Origin: Zygnema cylindricum | Lineage: Eukaryota > Streptophyta > Zygnematophyceae > Zygnematales > Zygnemataceae | Assembly: GCA_037447655.1 (NCBI GenBank) | Contig: JBBHKE010003093.1 | Location: 74,216-138,215, forward strand | Length of the DNA: 64,000 nucleotides | Direction: 5' to 3' | Shown: positions 12,701-23,297 of the stretch, one piece after another | How the letters are laid out: the number at the start of each line of letters is the position of its first letter | Numbering within the stretch: position 1 is the first letter of the stretch | Position numbers and translations under genes: made by a program | The notes under the pieces: generated by a model | Databases searched by the model: none | Seen by the model: only the letters and a program-made list of their open reading frames with translations | Told to the model about the DNA's origin: nothing

Positions 12701-14456
12701 CAGGAAACGAGGTTTTCCCGTTCAGAGCTCCAAGCTGCTCCACCTCAGAAACACGGGTTCTCAAATCCTTTAATTGCAACAAATTAGGAACTGCCATCTA
12801 GGCAATGTTTATTTTCATTAACGGAAGACAACAGCAGGATGAAATAGTGGGTGATTCTCTCCCTACCTGAGTTGAAAATCCTGGGGAGCTTTTCAAAATT
12901 AACGTGCCAGTCGATGAAGAAACAGCTGGCACGCGACCAAGACTATAGTTGCTGCTGCTATCTGTGTGCTCATCTGTGGTCGTTGCTATTCTTGCCCTAC
13001 TCGTCGCAGTAAAATTCGAAAAAGATGGGGCGGGCCTCAATGTATTAATGTGACGTCTAAAGTCTTGCACCTTGCCCAGTCCAGTTAGCATGTGCGATTG
13101 ACCCTCCATATCTTTGGAACCATGTGCTGCCTGAGCAGCATTTGCAAGCTCGGACTTTGCCCTCTTGGAAGTCGTAGGAAATATGCCGGACTGTTTTCTT
13201 TTCCCGGGTGCTCCTTCAAGAAAGACGTTGTTTACACCTTCAAAAAAACCGCTGAAAAACTCTGAGGATGCGGGTCGACCTGCAACGTCCGGCTCATTCT
13301 CTCGAGCAGCATTCTCCAACGCCTCTTCCATGTCCTTTTCACTGTCTGAATCAGAAAGCTCCACCACTGCATATGACGAAGCAAGTACCTTTGTCGTCTG
13401 GCCAAAACTACCCAAGTTCTCTGGTTGTTCTATTTTCATGTATGCAGATTCCGGACCAGCCACACTCCTGTTTTGCACCGGGGAAAGGATGCCTAGATTC
13501 CACAAATCGCTTGCATCCTCAGTTTCTAAAGCAGCCTGTACCTGTGCCTCCGGATTTATTGCAACATTGTTTTCCTGACAATTAACGACCGCCATGTCAG
13601 GCTTCGGGTCATGTTCGTAAGCAGTCCCTTGCCAATCCTCTAATTGCTCCATTCCAAGTCCTCCATACTCAGACTGACCGCCACAAGAAATGCCAAGCTG
13701 TAAAAACATCTCGTCTGATTCGTCCACATTTTCTCCATAACCACGCTCTCTAACTTCTCGATTGTTGTCCACGGGAAAAAAATCAGGAGGCCCTTCAATC
13801 TTAGCTGATCCCTGTGAAATCCTTACGGGCATCTCAAAGTCAACTCCCAGTTCATTTAAATCAATCATATATTCCTCATTTTCTGGCCAGAGCACCGCAT
13901 CCTCATCTCTACCAGTTTGATTTGGCATTTTGATGTCGGTCCCATTCTCAATACCGTCTCCTGTACTGTTTTCCTCCACCTGCCTGCCTCCTTGCCCTTG
14001 CATCATACTAATGGCGCCTCCCATTCCAGACCCGAACAGGTCGTACATGTGCTTCTCTAGCCCTTTGGGTTTGCTGTCCCCATCCACGGCCCTATGCTTC
14101 TCATAAAGCCAGTGAGAGGGACTGATTGGCCCGGAGCTCTCTATCCCGTCAATGGAGGTCCCATGCAGTGCACTATGAAAATAAGAACCTGTTCCAATGA
14201 CATAACCTCTGCCATTAACAAAATGTCCGAAATTCTTTTGTCTGGGATTCAGTATATCATGTTTCAAAAATCATTGGAAGCTCAAGATAAACAAATGTGC
14301 ATATTTGTGAGGCCCTATATTCAAATAAAATTCAGAAAGCAAGACCAACTGCGCGACACTATTCCTGAATCAGTGAATCTTGAAAAACAGAAAACAGTTA
14401 GGAGACATTCTTGATTCACCTGGGGAGTGAATAGTTGAGCTTTGAGGGCCCTGCAT
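3704..14456 (-). CDS. RING-finger SNF2-family helicase (CHR27/CHR28, SMARCA3-like type)
   Basis: The exons read downward as 14456-14420 (tentative first exon), about 14188-12867, 12797-12477, 10931-10854, 10564-10493, 9948-9049, 8537-8303, 7797-7667, 7335-7093, 6862-6074, 4332-4123 and 3808-3704. All junctions are GT-AG and in phase, giving about 1,480 residues. The N-terminal ~550 residues are acidic and low complexity. The helicase core follows: GGILADDQ joined by splicing to [11 protein letters not shown] (Walker A, about 611), DEAQ box (about 899), CLSGTPIQN, then a C3HC4 RING ([17 protein letters not shown]; about 1109-1150), [26 protein letters not shown] and [13 protein letters not shown]. 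It ends with SAFGEQ and a TAG stop. The family comprises ATP-dependent chromatin remodellers, and plant CHR27/28 act with SUVR2 in silencing. A RING inserted between the helicase lobes suggests E3 activity. Core exons are very certain; the start (14456 or within 14188-14267) is not. Confidence 0.93.
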
Positions 14457-14817
14457 GGCTTTTCTCCCCGCTTATACATCCATTTTTCCGAATAATGTCA
14501 CAGCCTTCGAATAATCTGTAAACGCTGATGGTGGCCTTCAATGCTGACATTTACGCGAAACCTATAAATATTGGATACAAGTATTCGTATTGTTATTTAA
14601 CTCTCAGTCGTACATTAGTGAGTAAAGTTGCAATAAGCTTGTAAAAAGAAACATCGCAAAAAAAACCGCTACAATTTGTGAAGGTAAACCGGTGAAAGAA
14701 TCAAGATAACCTAATGTGACACTTTTTTCTTTCTATTTGCCTGTTACGAGCGTCCGCAGTTTCGCTGAAGTATCCGACACTACCCGTACGTGCAAGCGCC
14801 AGTACGGTACAACTGTA

Positions 14818-14945
14818 CACCGTGTTTCGTTATTCGCGTTAATATAAAATGCCATTTAAATCAACTGTCACACATTAATTTCAGCCTGGAGGCCGCCAAT
14901 CGGAAGGTCAGGAACTTACCTATTTATCGGAACAAAGCACCCGGC
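14818..14945. mobile_element. truncated copy of the CACCGTGAATCG MITE family
   Basis: It begins CACCGTGTTTCGTTATTCG after a TA and continues into the family's internal segment (GAGGCCGCCAATCGGAAGGT near 14889), then is interrupted by the GGTTC repeat. The right terminal repeat is missing. Confidence 0.55.
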
Positions 14946-14946
14946 C

Positions 14947-14997
14947 CGGTTCGGTTCGGTTCGGTTCGGTTCGGTTCGGTTCGGTTCGGTTCGGTTT
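14947..14997. repeat. pentanucleotide microsatellite (GGTTC)n
   Basis: About ten perfect tandem copies of GGTTC. It lies exactly where the truncated MITE loses similarity to its relatives, so expansion probably happened inside or at the edge of that element. Confidence 0.9.
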
Positions 14998-15269
14998 TCT
15001 TTTATAACAAACCGAACGGTTCGACTTGAAATCGGAATTCAAATTCCGAAATTCGTAAACCAAACTAAAGGGTTCAGGTATCTAAACCAAACCGGTCAAA
15101 ACCGTTAAACCGTTAGTTTAAACACCTTCACTATTAACCCCTAGCAGCACTCCCCCAGTTCACCCTATCTCCTCCTAGCCCTGCCGCGACCAGGTACACC
15201 TTCCCTCGTTACCTCGACCCGTTCGCCGTGCGCGAAACGTCGCGAAAAGTTGCAAGATTCAGTACAGTA

Positions 15270-15335
15270 CACCGTGAATCGTTATTAGCGTTGAGAAATT
15301 ATTAGTGTTAACAAATAATTAGCGTTATTAACACT
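15270..15335. mobile_element. MITE fragment, CACCGTGAATCG family
   Basis: It starts with CACCGTGAATCGTTATTAG after a TA, followed by repeated ATTAGTGTTAAC / ATTAGCGTTATTAAC motifs. No matching right end was identified. Confidence 0.5.
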
Positions 15336-15385
15336 AGTTACGATTTTCATTTTATTTTAAATGTTTAACACTAATTGATCATTAA

Positions 15386-16073
15386 GGGTGACGTTCCATC
15401 AGGCGAAAAGTGGCGTAGTTTACATAAATTCGCGACCCTCCGTACCAAATCGTACCGCCTATTTTGTTTTTAAACGAAAAACAACATTACAGAGAATCTT
15501 GCTGATACTCTCCGAAGGTCTTGGAGGTAATACAGGCCGTCGGATGTTCGTCTGCGAGGAGTTCGCTTCATTTTTTTCTGTAACTGTCAACCCACCTCGA
15601 GGAGGTGGGTTGGCAGATATAAAAAAAAAATGTCGTAACACACTGGACGATTAAGCTACGTGTCATGATGGAAAACCAACGAAAAACCTTAAAATTTGCA
15701 CATGACACGAGCTTTCCAAAATACAACCGAAAATAAAAACGATATTTCGTAACATTCTTTCGTCACGCTATTTTAGGTAACTATTGTTCGTCACACTATT
15801 TCTCCCAAAGGACTTTCATTATGTTCGAAAACTAAACCCTAAAAAATGAGCTGGCGTACAAACTACCGTCTGCAAAAAGTATAAAAGTTTTGTCGTATGA
15901 TTAATTCGTACGCAGGTATGTGGTACGCAAGTCAAGAATTGAAGTTAAGTTTGTCGGTGCTAAAAATTTGAAAGATATTCAATATCGGATCGTAGCTTGC
16001 GTGGCGCGAATCAATTTAGAACACATGGCTTACAGACTCTACGTGATGGAACATCGACTCATAGCCTATACCC
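15386..16073 (+). mobile_element. ~690-bp TIR element (GGGT...ACCC, PIF/Harbinger-like), copy 1
   Basis: It begins TAA|GGGTGACGTTCCATCAGG and its right end carries GTGATGGAAC and then TATACCC. The body is homologous along its length to 41004-41693 in the opposite orientation; shared blocks include GCTACGTGTCATGATGGAAA and TTTGTCGGTGCTAAAAAT. An internal palindrome (AACCCACCTCGAGGAGG, 15589-15611) is shared with that copy. There is no transposase, so it would be non-autonomous. The left end is clear; the right end is approximate. Confidence 0.6.
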
Positions 16074-16253
16074 ACCGGAGCATTTGTAACTTTTTGCCCA
16101 TTCCGATGATTTTCCGAAAACTCATCGGAAAACGGGTCTTGTTACACCAAAATTTTGGCACGTAACTCTTATTGAAGGTGTCCTGTGACACGTCATGCGC
16201 TTCGATGTCATCAAACACAGGCGCGAAAACAAACCTGCAGATTTTCAAACTTA

Positions 16254-17025
16254 GGGTATGTCCCCATGTACTTGAAACTTAGCAAACTTACTTTGTTTTT
16301 TAGCGCAGATCCGGCGGACCCGGATTTCAAGTGTCCCTATGTGTAACACCAAAATTGTTACTTAATGGTGTGACGATTGTATACGCTGACAATGCCCGTG
16401 ACGGCTGTCAACATCTACAATCTTTCATGACGCACGTTATTTTCCGTAACTGCTTGTGACGTCGCGTGATTTTTCGTGACATTGTACACCTACCGCCCTC
16501 CAGCCTGTGTCGTTTCACGGTTGAAGGAGATGCGCTTTGCCTATGTGTCTATTGCCGGCTCGACGTGAAATGGCATCGGAAGCTTGAGACCCCTGAAAAA
16601 AAAAACGTATCGGATAAAAACGGACAAAACAAAACAAACTGTGTACTTCTCTTTACCGTATTTAACAAAAACGGACAAAACATAGCGAATCGTGTGCATT
16701 TCCACGTCGCTTGAAATCGTTTGATTTTTTTCGAAAATTACGGCACGTGCGAATATATGTGCCGATTTGTTTATAGAAAATCCCTAATTTTAAAACACAT
16801 CGCGCATGTGTTTTAAACATAAGGTTGAAGATGACGTTTTTTGTCGTCGAAATGGGTCGAAAAACACAAGACAAATTTTCGTACATCTTTAGATCGAGGA
16901 TGACGCAAATTATACTCTACAAATTTGTTATTTTTTCGTACGGTCGGAACTTAGGCAGTACGGCGCTAAGTTTTACAGCAAAACGACAAAAAAAAAACCC
17001 TTACTTATGCACATGGGGACATATG
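16254..17025. mobile_element. ~770-bp TIR element (GGGTATGTCCCCATG)
   Basis: The left end is TTA|GGGTATGTCCCCATGT. The right end, read on the other strand, is CATATGTCCCCATGT. The 15-bp termini differ only in the outermost bases. An internal near-perfect palindrome at 16789-16818 (arms TAAAACACAT / ATGTGTTTTA around CGCGC) parallels the internal palindromes of the other GGGT elements in this window. No transposase ORF is present. Confidence 0.55.
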
Positions 17026-18539
17026 TAACAGGATCTCCTACCTCTCATGAAATCCCATTACTACAAACAATCCCAACTACACATTCCACACATTGGAAAA
17101 TACACATTCACATTGGACCACACTCACATAAGGATAAACTTTAAATTAGAAGAAGCTTATGTCCACATAACATTAGCTTGGTCTCTTGCCCTCGTGGCTC
17201 AACCCTTCTTATTAAAGTGTTTCCACTACTCTCCACTCTTAATAATTCTATCTCTTAACTACTAAAACACTATTTAGTTAGTAAGCGATTTCAATGCAAA
17301 AATGCCTTTCCTCCAATTTGGTATTAATCGCTCAGGACCAAGTTCGCCGGAATTTCCACAAACTTTTCCAAAGGAAAAGATGTCTACTCTCCTCTTACAC
17401 TTCACTATTTATCCATCATCGCCCTGGACTAGCCAGGCCAGAGTCAACGCTCTGTTTTAACATGCTTTTACCTGGGCCAATCATTGATCAGCAAGGACTC
17501 AGACTGACCAATGCAAAAACGTGTGAAAATCTCTTACTAACTACTTAGCACTTTACTAACCAATCAAACGTTACGTTTCACTACGTAACATTTACGTGGA
17601 AAAGTGTGCGACAAACGAAACGCGACTTCGCACGATCGTGCGTAACAAATTTCGCACGCGAAACTTTCTACGAAATTCCCTTAAGTGAAAGTGACGTTTC
17701 GTACTAACCCTTAACCCGTTTCAATGATACCCACTTGTTATTTAGACCCCACGCTGTCACCTAAATACACCCATCGCTATAACTTTTAAAATATAACTCC
17801 AAATAGCGTGATTCTTTCGCGGACGTCTACCAAATTTAGTACTCTATAATCATAACACCTAAATACCCCTTTATAAACAAGGTCGATCCGCTATTACCGT
17901 TATATGTGTATAAAGAAAATATGTTTTTAGTGGAAAATTACATTACCAATAATGGCGATACACTGTGTCGCGGGTGCTACGTGATTCTGGTTCCGCGTAA
18001 GCGCCGACATTCCTTCGTCCTACCTTCTACTGCGTCGCGCCTCAGGCGGCTTAAGCCGGATGCACGTTGGAAGGTCGTAAAGTACATCGTGTTTCGCTAT
18101 TAGCGTTACTATTTTTTTAGTCTCTTAAAACCATAAATGTCCTTCACGCATATAACGCACATAGTAATCTAACGAATACTACATATAGTGCCCATCATTC
18201 GATTTTGAAATATATAAAATTCATACCTTTCTTCGCATTCGTACATTTACCATACAGTAATGTATAAAGTTTGTATACGATGATTAAATTTAGGGTTACT
18301 TAAGGGTTTTAGGAGATTTTATAATTTTTAGCGTACATTTTAGTTCATTCGGTAGTTTTAATTACAACTATTTTAGAACATTTTATACATTGGACAGATT
18401 CACCTACTTTTGCTTTCCTTTATAAATGCAGCCACTCGGGAAAGCAAAATCACTTAATGACTACAACCCTGTGTAGCATGGACTCCCTTGAGGGCGTATC
18501 AAAAAGAATCTTTGAATTTTCTCCCTTGAGCAGTTAGTT

Positions 18540-18660
18540 ATGGTTGGCCAAAGATGGCCTATAAATACAAAAGCACTCAAGGGAGAGGCGGCTACATAAT
18601 ATATTTCTAAGTCCTAAACCCCTCTTTAAACCCTCTACTACTGAAGTAAGGTATCAATCA
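18540..18660 (+). promoter_or_regulatory. possible TATA-containing promoter fragment (LTR-like?)
   Basis: CCTATAAATACA near 18560 follows TGGCCAAAGATGGCC and precedes a GC-richer leader. This resembles a Pol II core promoter and could be part of a solo LTR, but no LTR boundaries or downstream gene were found. Confidence 0.2.
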
Positions 18661-19227
18661 CAAGACTTTACGGTACATAAAAGTACAAGTACAGGTGTCG
18701 GAGTACTTTCTATACGACATTTGTACGGCATGGCCATAGCTGTGACATCTGTCACATCCAAACTTGTTATCGTGCATTCCGAAGATTCCGTAAACCAGTA
18801 AGATATTGCCATGTGTCATTCGGAGTGGCAGCATCCAAAAACCGCCAAGGCAACCATTCCAGAATCTCGGCTCGCTCCATGGCCGTCGATCAGAGTTGGC
18901 TTTTGAAACGGATTGTCGAAATAAATGTCCGTAAAATTTATTTCCTACAGTAAATAACGTACACTGATTTTTATGCTTTAAGATTCCGTTCTATCAGTTT
19001 ACTAGAATTTTCGGCATGTACACATTTAAATATCTATCGTTTCTTATATATCTTAGCGTTATTCATAGACTATAAGATAAAGCTAACGACTACCGGCTAT
19101 TCTGACGGGCGGTTGGTACTATGATCAAATCCTGATATTGGCAACCTTTTTTGGTACAGATTAAGTATTTAGCCTATTCTTTGTCTCTTATGACAGCATA
19201 CGCAGCCATGGTTCTAACTCTCTCTCT

Positions 19228-19351
19228 CCGGTCTTCAGTGACTGCAATAAGTATGGGGACTGGAGAGTGGAGTGAGAAGCATGCTGCCCTCCGGTCTTCA
19301 GTGCCTACAACAAGTAAAGGGATAGGAGAGTGGAGCGAGAAGCAGGCTGCC
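19228..19351 (+). repeat. two tandem copies of a 63-bp unit
   Basis: Units start CCGGTCTTCAGTG at 19228 and 19291 and end GAAGCATGCTGCC / GAAGCAGGCTGCC. The 63-bp period keeps a reading frame open across both copies on the + strand, but nothing else supports coding. Confidence 0.75.
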
Positions 19352-19679
19352 TTTGCTGAATTCCTCCTTTTATTTTTCCTATTTAGACCTAGAAAATACT
19401 TGAATTTCAACAATTGCTCAAAAAATTAATGATAGGAGTCTATATACATAACTGCTATAACAATATGTGTTTTACAAGACAAATACGTAGTTGTTATCCT
19501 TTTCAAAAAAATAAAACACAACTTTATTATTTTTTGATGTTTGAAAGTGTAGTTGTTCAAGAAAATATAATATATTTGTTAATTTTGATAAGAAGAGATT
19601 CTTCGTCATAATGAACACCTGTGAAAATATAAAGAAAGACCATCATCAACCCATCTATCACTAGGAGCAGACAATGCTC

Positions 19680-19760
19680 TAGAAAAATTAGCATTCCAAA
19701 TATGAAAAACAATATCAGAAAATTTAGCATTCCAAATATGAAAAACAATATCAAAAATTA
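19680..19760. repeat. two tandem copies of a ~38-bp unit
   Basis: TTAGCATTCCAAATATGAAA followed by AACAATATCA occurs twice in succession. It sits immediately downstream of the OTU-like remnant on that remnant's strand. Confidence 0.75.
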
Positions 19761-19777
19761 TTGCAGCTACACGAACG

Positions 19778-20026
19778 TCACCACAACTGCCCCAACTTTA
19801 TCAGCATACATATACGTTTGATAATGATTAAGTCTATAAATTGAATTCCTTGTCCACAACTAATAAAAATAGCATGCTCATCCCAATGACAAAATAAAGA
19901 ACTAATAATTACATTTTTTTTATAAAAATATTTAGACTCACAGCCAAACAATAATATGGAAAGAGCACGAAACAAACAATTCCCATCCCCTGCAACATGT
20001 AATCGAAAAAGAGGAATTCGTGCCAT
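19778..20026 (-). pseudogene. OTU cysteine-protease-like fragment
   Basis: The minus-strand frame contains VAGDGNCLFRALS followed by a hydrophobic stretch. This matches the catalytic D-G-N-C-L-F-R motif of OTU deubiquitinases and of OTU modules carried by some transposons. A second segment, HWDEHAIFI, resembles the later WGDE-H region of the family but lies much too close, and no catalytic His region follows. The frame is only 82 codons, against about 120-200 residues for an OTU domain, so this is a decayed or partial copy. Its surroundings are transposon debris. Confidence 0.5.
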
Positions 20027-20712
20027 AATAAGCTTACCTAAAGTAGAACTCCCAAAAGTCGAAAAAAAAACATTTACACCTGAATAACAAAAAATAAATA
20101 AACATTAATAAACAAATGAACAAACAAAACAAAATGATTTTAATGCAAACTTACCCAAACACGTAAAAATAGGAAAATAGACAAACAAAATAAGATTTTT
20201 TTAAAAAGTAAAACAAAAAGCATACATTAAAAAAAAACATAAAATAAACTTCACACAAACCACTATAAATCATTTAATATGTAAAAAACCACTTACTGAA
20301 TTTTTTAAAGCCTTCGCAAATGAATGGAAAGAGGGACAATTCGTAAAGTAAAAAAATAGACGAGGAACAAGATCAAATTCAAGAGAAAAAGGAAGGAAGA
20401 TGGTAAGTAATGGTAATCTCTATACAAAAATTATGGACCTAGATTCTTTGTATGCTTGACAATACGATTCGAATTGCTACACTACAGTATAGCGATGACG
20501 ACAAAGTGATCGCGACAGTTGACCCGCGGCCGACGACGTCAAATATGGTTTGGTACGGACGGATTTGAGTCATCGACGCTTTATCAGTCGGCAACATGAA
20601 TCACATCGCGACGTTTTTGTTGACGTAAGTTGACGTCAAGGCGATTCACGTCCAAACAAAAAAAAAGAACATTCGTTTCCTCATCTCTCATTCATCATCC
20701 ATTTCTAGTGTA

Positions 20713-20929
20713 CACCATGAATCGCTATTAACGTCAATGCTTTTTTCGTCTCTTAAAACATCTTTTATCCATACACACTTTTCCGATTGTAGATCCAACG
20801 GTCGCGATTGAAGTATAACATTCTCAGCTTCTGATTGGCAGTCTCAATTTGAAAATCCGACACGTGTGTGCGGATAAAAGATGTTATAAGTGGCGAAAAA
20901 AACATTGACGCTAATAACGATTCACGGTG
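20713..20929. mobile_element. complete 217-bp MITE (CACCGTGAATCG family, TA target site)
   Basis: The element is flanked by TA on both sides, as Tc1/mariner-type insertions are. The terminal inverted repeats are about 70 bp: left CACCATGAATCGCTATTAAC, right (other strand) CACCGTGAATCGTTATTAGC. Both continue through AAAACATCTTTTATCC-like sequence towards the middle. Related copies or fragments occur at 14818, 15270, 29648, 38672, 41995, 52700 and 63085. Confidence 0.8.
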
Positions 20930-21480
20930 TACTGTACAATAACGAAAGGCCCTTGGCAACCGAAGGGCAAAGCACCGGGTCGCCCGCGACTATTATTTTT
21001 TGATCGTCCCATACTGCACGGTTGGTCAATTTGAGGCTTTATTTAGTGTGGCCTTCAAAATTGCAGACGCTAATATGGCAGATAGTCATGTTGTAAGTTG
21101 TGTTATGGGCTTTTCATGTGATCTTCTTAGATCGCTACTTTGATCAACGACCGTCCGATTGTCCAAATCTGACGGTTTAAATAAAAAATACCTCAAAACT
21201 CACATTTTTTTTTTTGTCCGAATGTTTTTCAAAATTTAGACATGACGTTTACTTCTCTATAGATCGATGTGCAACTCAACCCTCTTACTATTTTTTTTCA
21301 TTTTGCGACCCATACAATATGGGTCTTAAGGTCATACAATAGGCATATTGTATGGGCCTACTTTCACCTACTTTTGAACTATGCTTTAGAGTATATTTCC
21401 GTACATTCCATATGTTTGAGCATAACTGCCCCACACTTTTCATACATGTACGTACATCATCCGTATTTTCCTTACTTTTT

Positions 21481-21735
21481 AGGGTTATATATTTTAGGGT
21501 TTGTAGGGTACATTCTTGTACATTCCCTTATATTTCAGTACAGCTCCGATACATTTTTTGTACAGTTATGTACATTGGTCGTACATTTTGGTACATATTA
21601 GGGTTATTAAAGGAGGGGTTTTAGGGTTTATAGGGTACATCGCCGTACGTTCCTTTATATTTCATTACGGCTGCCAAAGATTTGCCATACTTTAGGTTTT
21701 GTAGGGTACACCTTCCGTACAGTGACGTACATTCT
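21481..21735 (+). repeat. two degenerate copies of a GTAC/TAGGG-rich unit
   Basis: A ~125-140-bp unit with the order TAGGGTT, TTTTAGGGTTT, TAGGGTACAT, CCTTATATTTC occurs twice (from 21481 and from 21600). Scattered TTTAGGG motifs look like plant telomere units, but they are not in tandem. Confidence 0.5.
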
Positions 21736-23297
21736 GTTAATTTTCCGTACTTTTTAAGATTTTTCAAGGATTTTCTATGATTACGCTTTTCGTACATTTT
21801 GGTACATGTTTGTACAGCGAAAACTAAACGAATTTTACGAAAAGTATAAATGTCGCGAATACTACGTAAAAATCGGAAAAAGTCCAAATCCGTACGAATT
21901 ATGTAAAAAGTTAAAAGTTCGCACGACATGAAATTTTCGGGATTCGTCATGTGTGTTGCCACGTGGGGGTTCTACAGCCGGTGTCCTTCCCGCAGCTACA
22001 CCGAGCCTTTGGTGCCCTCTGGTATGAATTATAAAAGTTTATGGAGCTGCACACGTGTCGGCTCGTGTAGCTCCGAGCGGCACATCCATCAATCGACTCG
22101 ACTTCTGATTGGTCGTGGTCACAACCAATTATAGGTGATTATGACGTGGAATGAAGCTGACAAGTAATTGGTCAATGCGACACTGGCACTTTTTGTGGAA
22201 TGAGACAGAACCAGTACAGTCACTTCCGATAGAGTTTAACTGTTTAACATTTGCGCGTTTATTCCTGCGTATAGGTTCAACTTGAAAGCTTCAGATGTGT
22301 TCGAGTTTCACATTTTTTTGTTTTGTTTAGTTTCTGTTTTTTTTGTACTCCTTGTTAAATCCTGTAATGAGAAGAAACCACGTGTAGGAGTTTAAAGTTT
22401 GATGCTTTGGATTGGCCAGATGAATATTATTCCTGTTACGACCCCACGGGCAGTCGGCATTTTACTGTAACATTTTCTTACTACCGAAAATTGTGTACTC
22501 TGGTGTGCTTCGCTTCGTTCACCAATGCATGGTACAGTACTGTAACCTTAGAAAGAAATGCTTAAGAATTTTATGACTAGGCTTCTACATGAAAATTCTT
22601 TTTCATGTTACACAAATTCAAGTATCTTTCTATAGCCACGTGGACGTTTCTGGAGCTGACGGCAGGCCATCCAACGACGTCGAATGGTCGGCTGCTGTTC
22701 TGCGCGGTGATAAGGATCAATAATTAGTACAACCTTGATCGGAAGGATCCACTATCAGACTGTCTGGCCGTTACAGCCGTCGGATTCGCCACTGAACGAA
22801 TACAATCTACCTTAAAAATACTAAACACGACAAAAGAAGGCTGGCAAGATTCAATAATCATGACCTATTGCACGGATTCGTAGGTGGATCCTGGTTCATA
22901 TTGCCCAGTACTGATTTGATGTAACTGAAAAGTGCAAAGTCTAATCTTCTGAGAATGCTGCATTGGACTACTGGGCCACACTGCACTAAGGAAAGGTGCT
23001 GCTGGATCGAAGATTATTTGTTCTGCAAGGTAACTTCTGCAAGGTAACTTCTGCCAGAGGCACTGCTTAATTTCAGTTCAACCAAACAGCTAAATATTTT
23101 TCCCCTTAAGTTAATCCTTTGTATCAGTGACCTCTCACGTGAATGAAGTGTAGAGTTCTTTATCTGTTTTCCAGCAATAAGCTGGATGCATTTGTCTTAC
23201 AAAAACTTAAAGCTGTTAGATTCATGTGCTGATAATTATCCATTAAAACATTTTCATTTAAGATTGACAGCCCGATTTTGAAGCTGTCTTAGAACCA

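Larger units (their letters stand above)
14457..23297. other. transposon-rich intergenic region between divergent genes
   Basis: About 8.8 kb with no intact gene. The recognisable parts are listed separately: truncated MITEs, a pentanucleotide repeat, two larger TIR elements, an OTU-like remnant, short tandem repeats and a complete MITE. The stretches 17040-18460, 18640-19220 and 20030-20700 show nothing that can be named, apart from AT richness. The last few hundred bases before 23298 must hold the KAS III promoter, but no specific element was recognised. Confidence 0.6.

Noticed and set aside
13165-13585. + strand frames of 105-137 codons
   Set aside because: They are antisense to the SNF2 N-terminal exon, whose own frame is long and splices in phase.
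15386-16073. Helitron, because of the internal hairpin
   Set aside because: Inverted termini and 3-bp TWA flanks are present, there is no 3' CTRR end next to the hairpin, and the hairpin is internal.
21481-21735. Interstitial telomere repeat
   Set aside because: TTTAGGG occurs only as isolated motifs within a larger degenerate unit, not in tandem.
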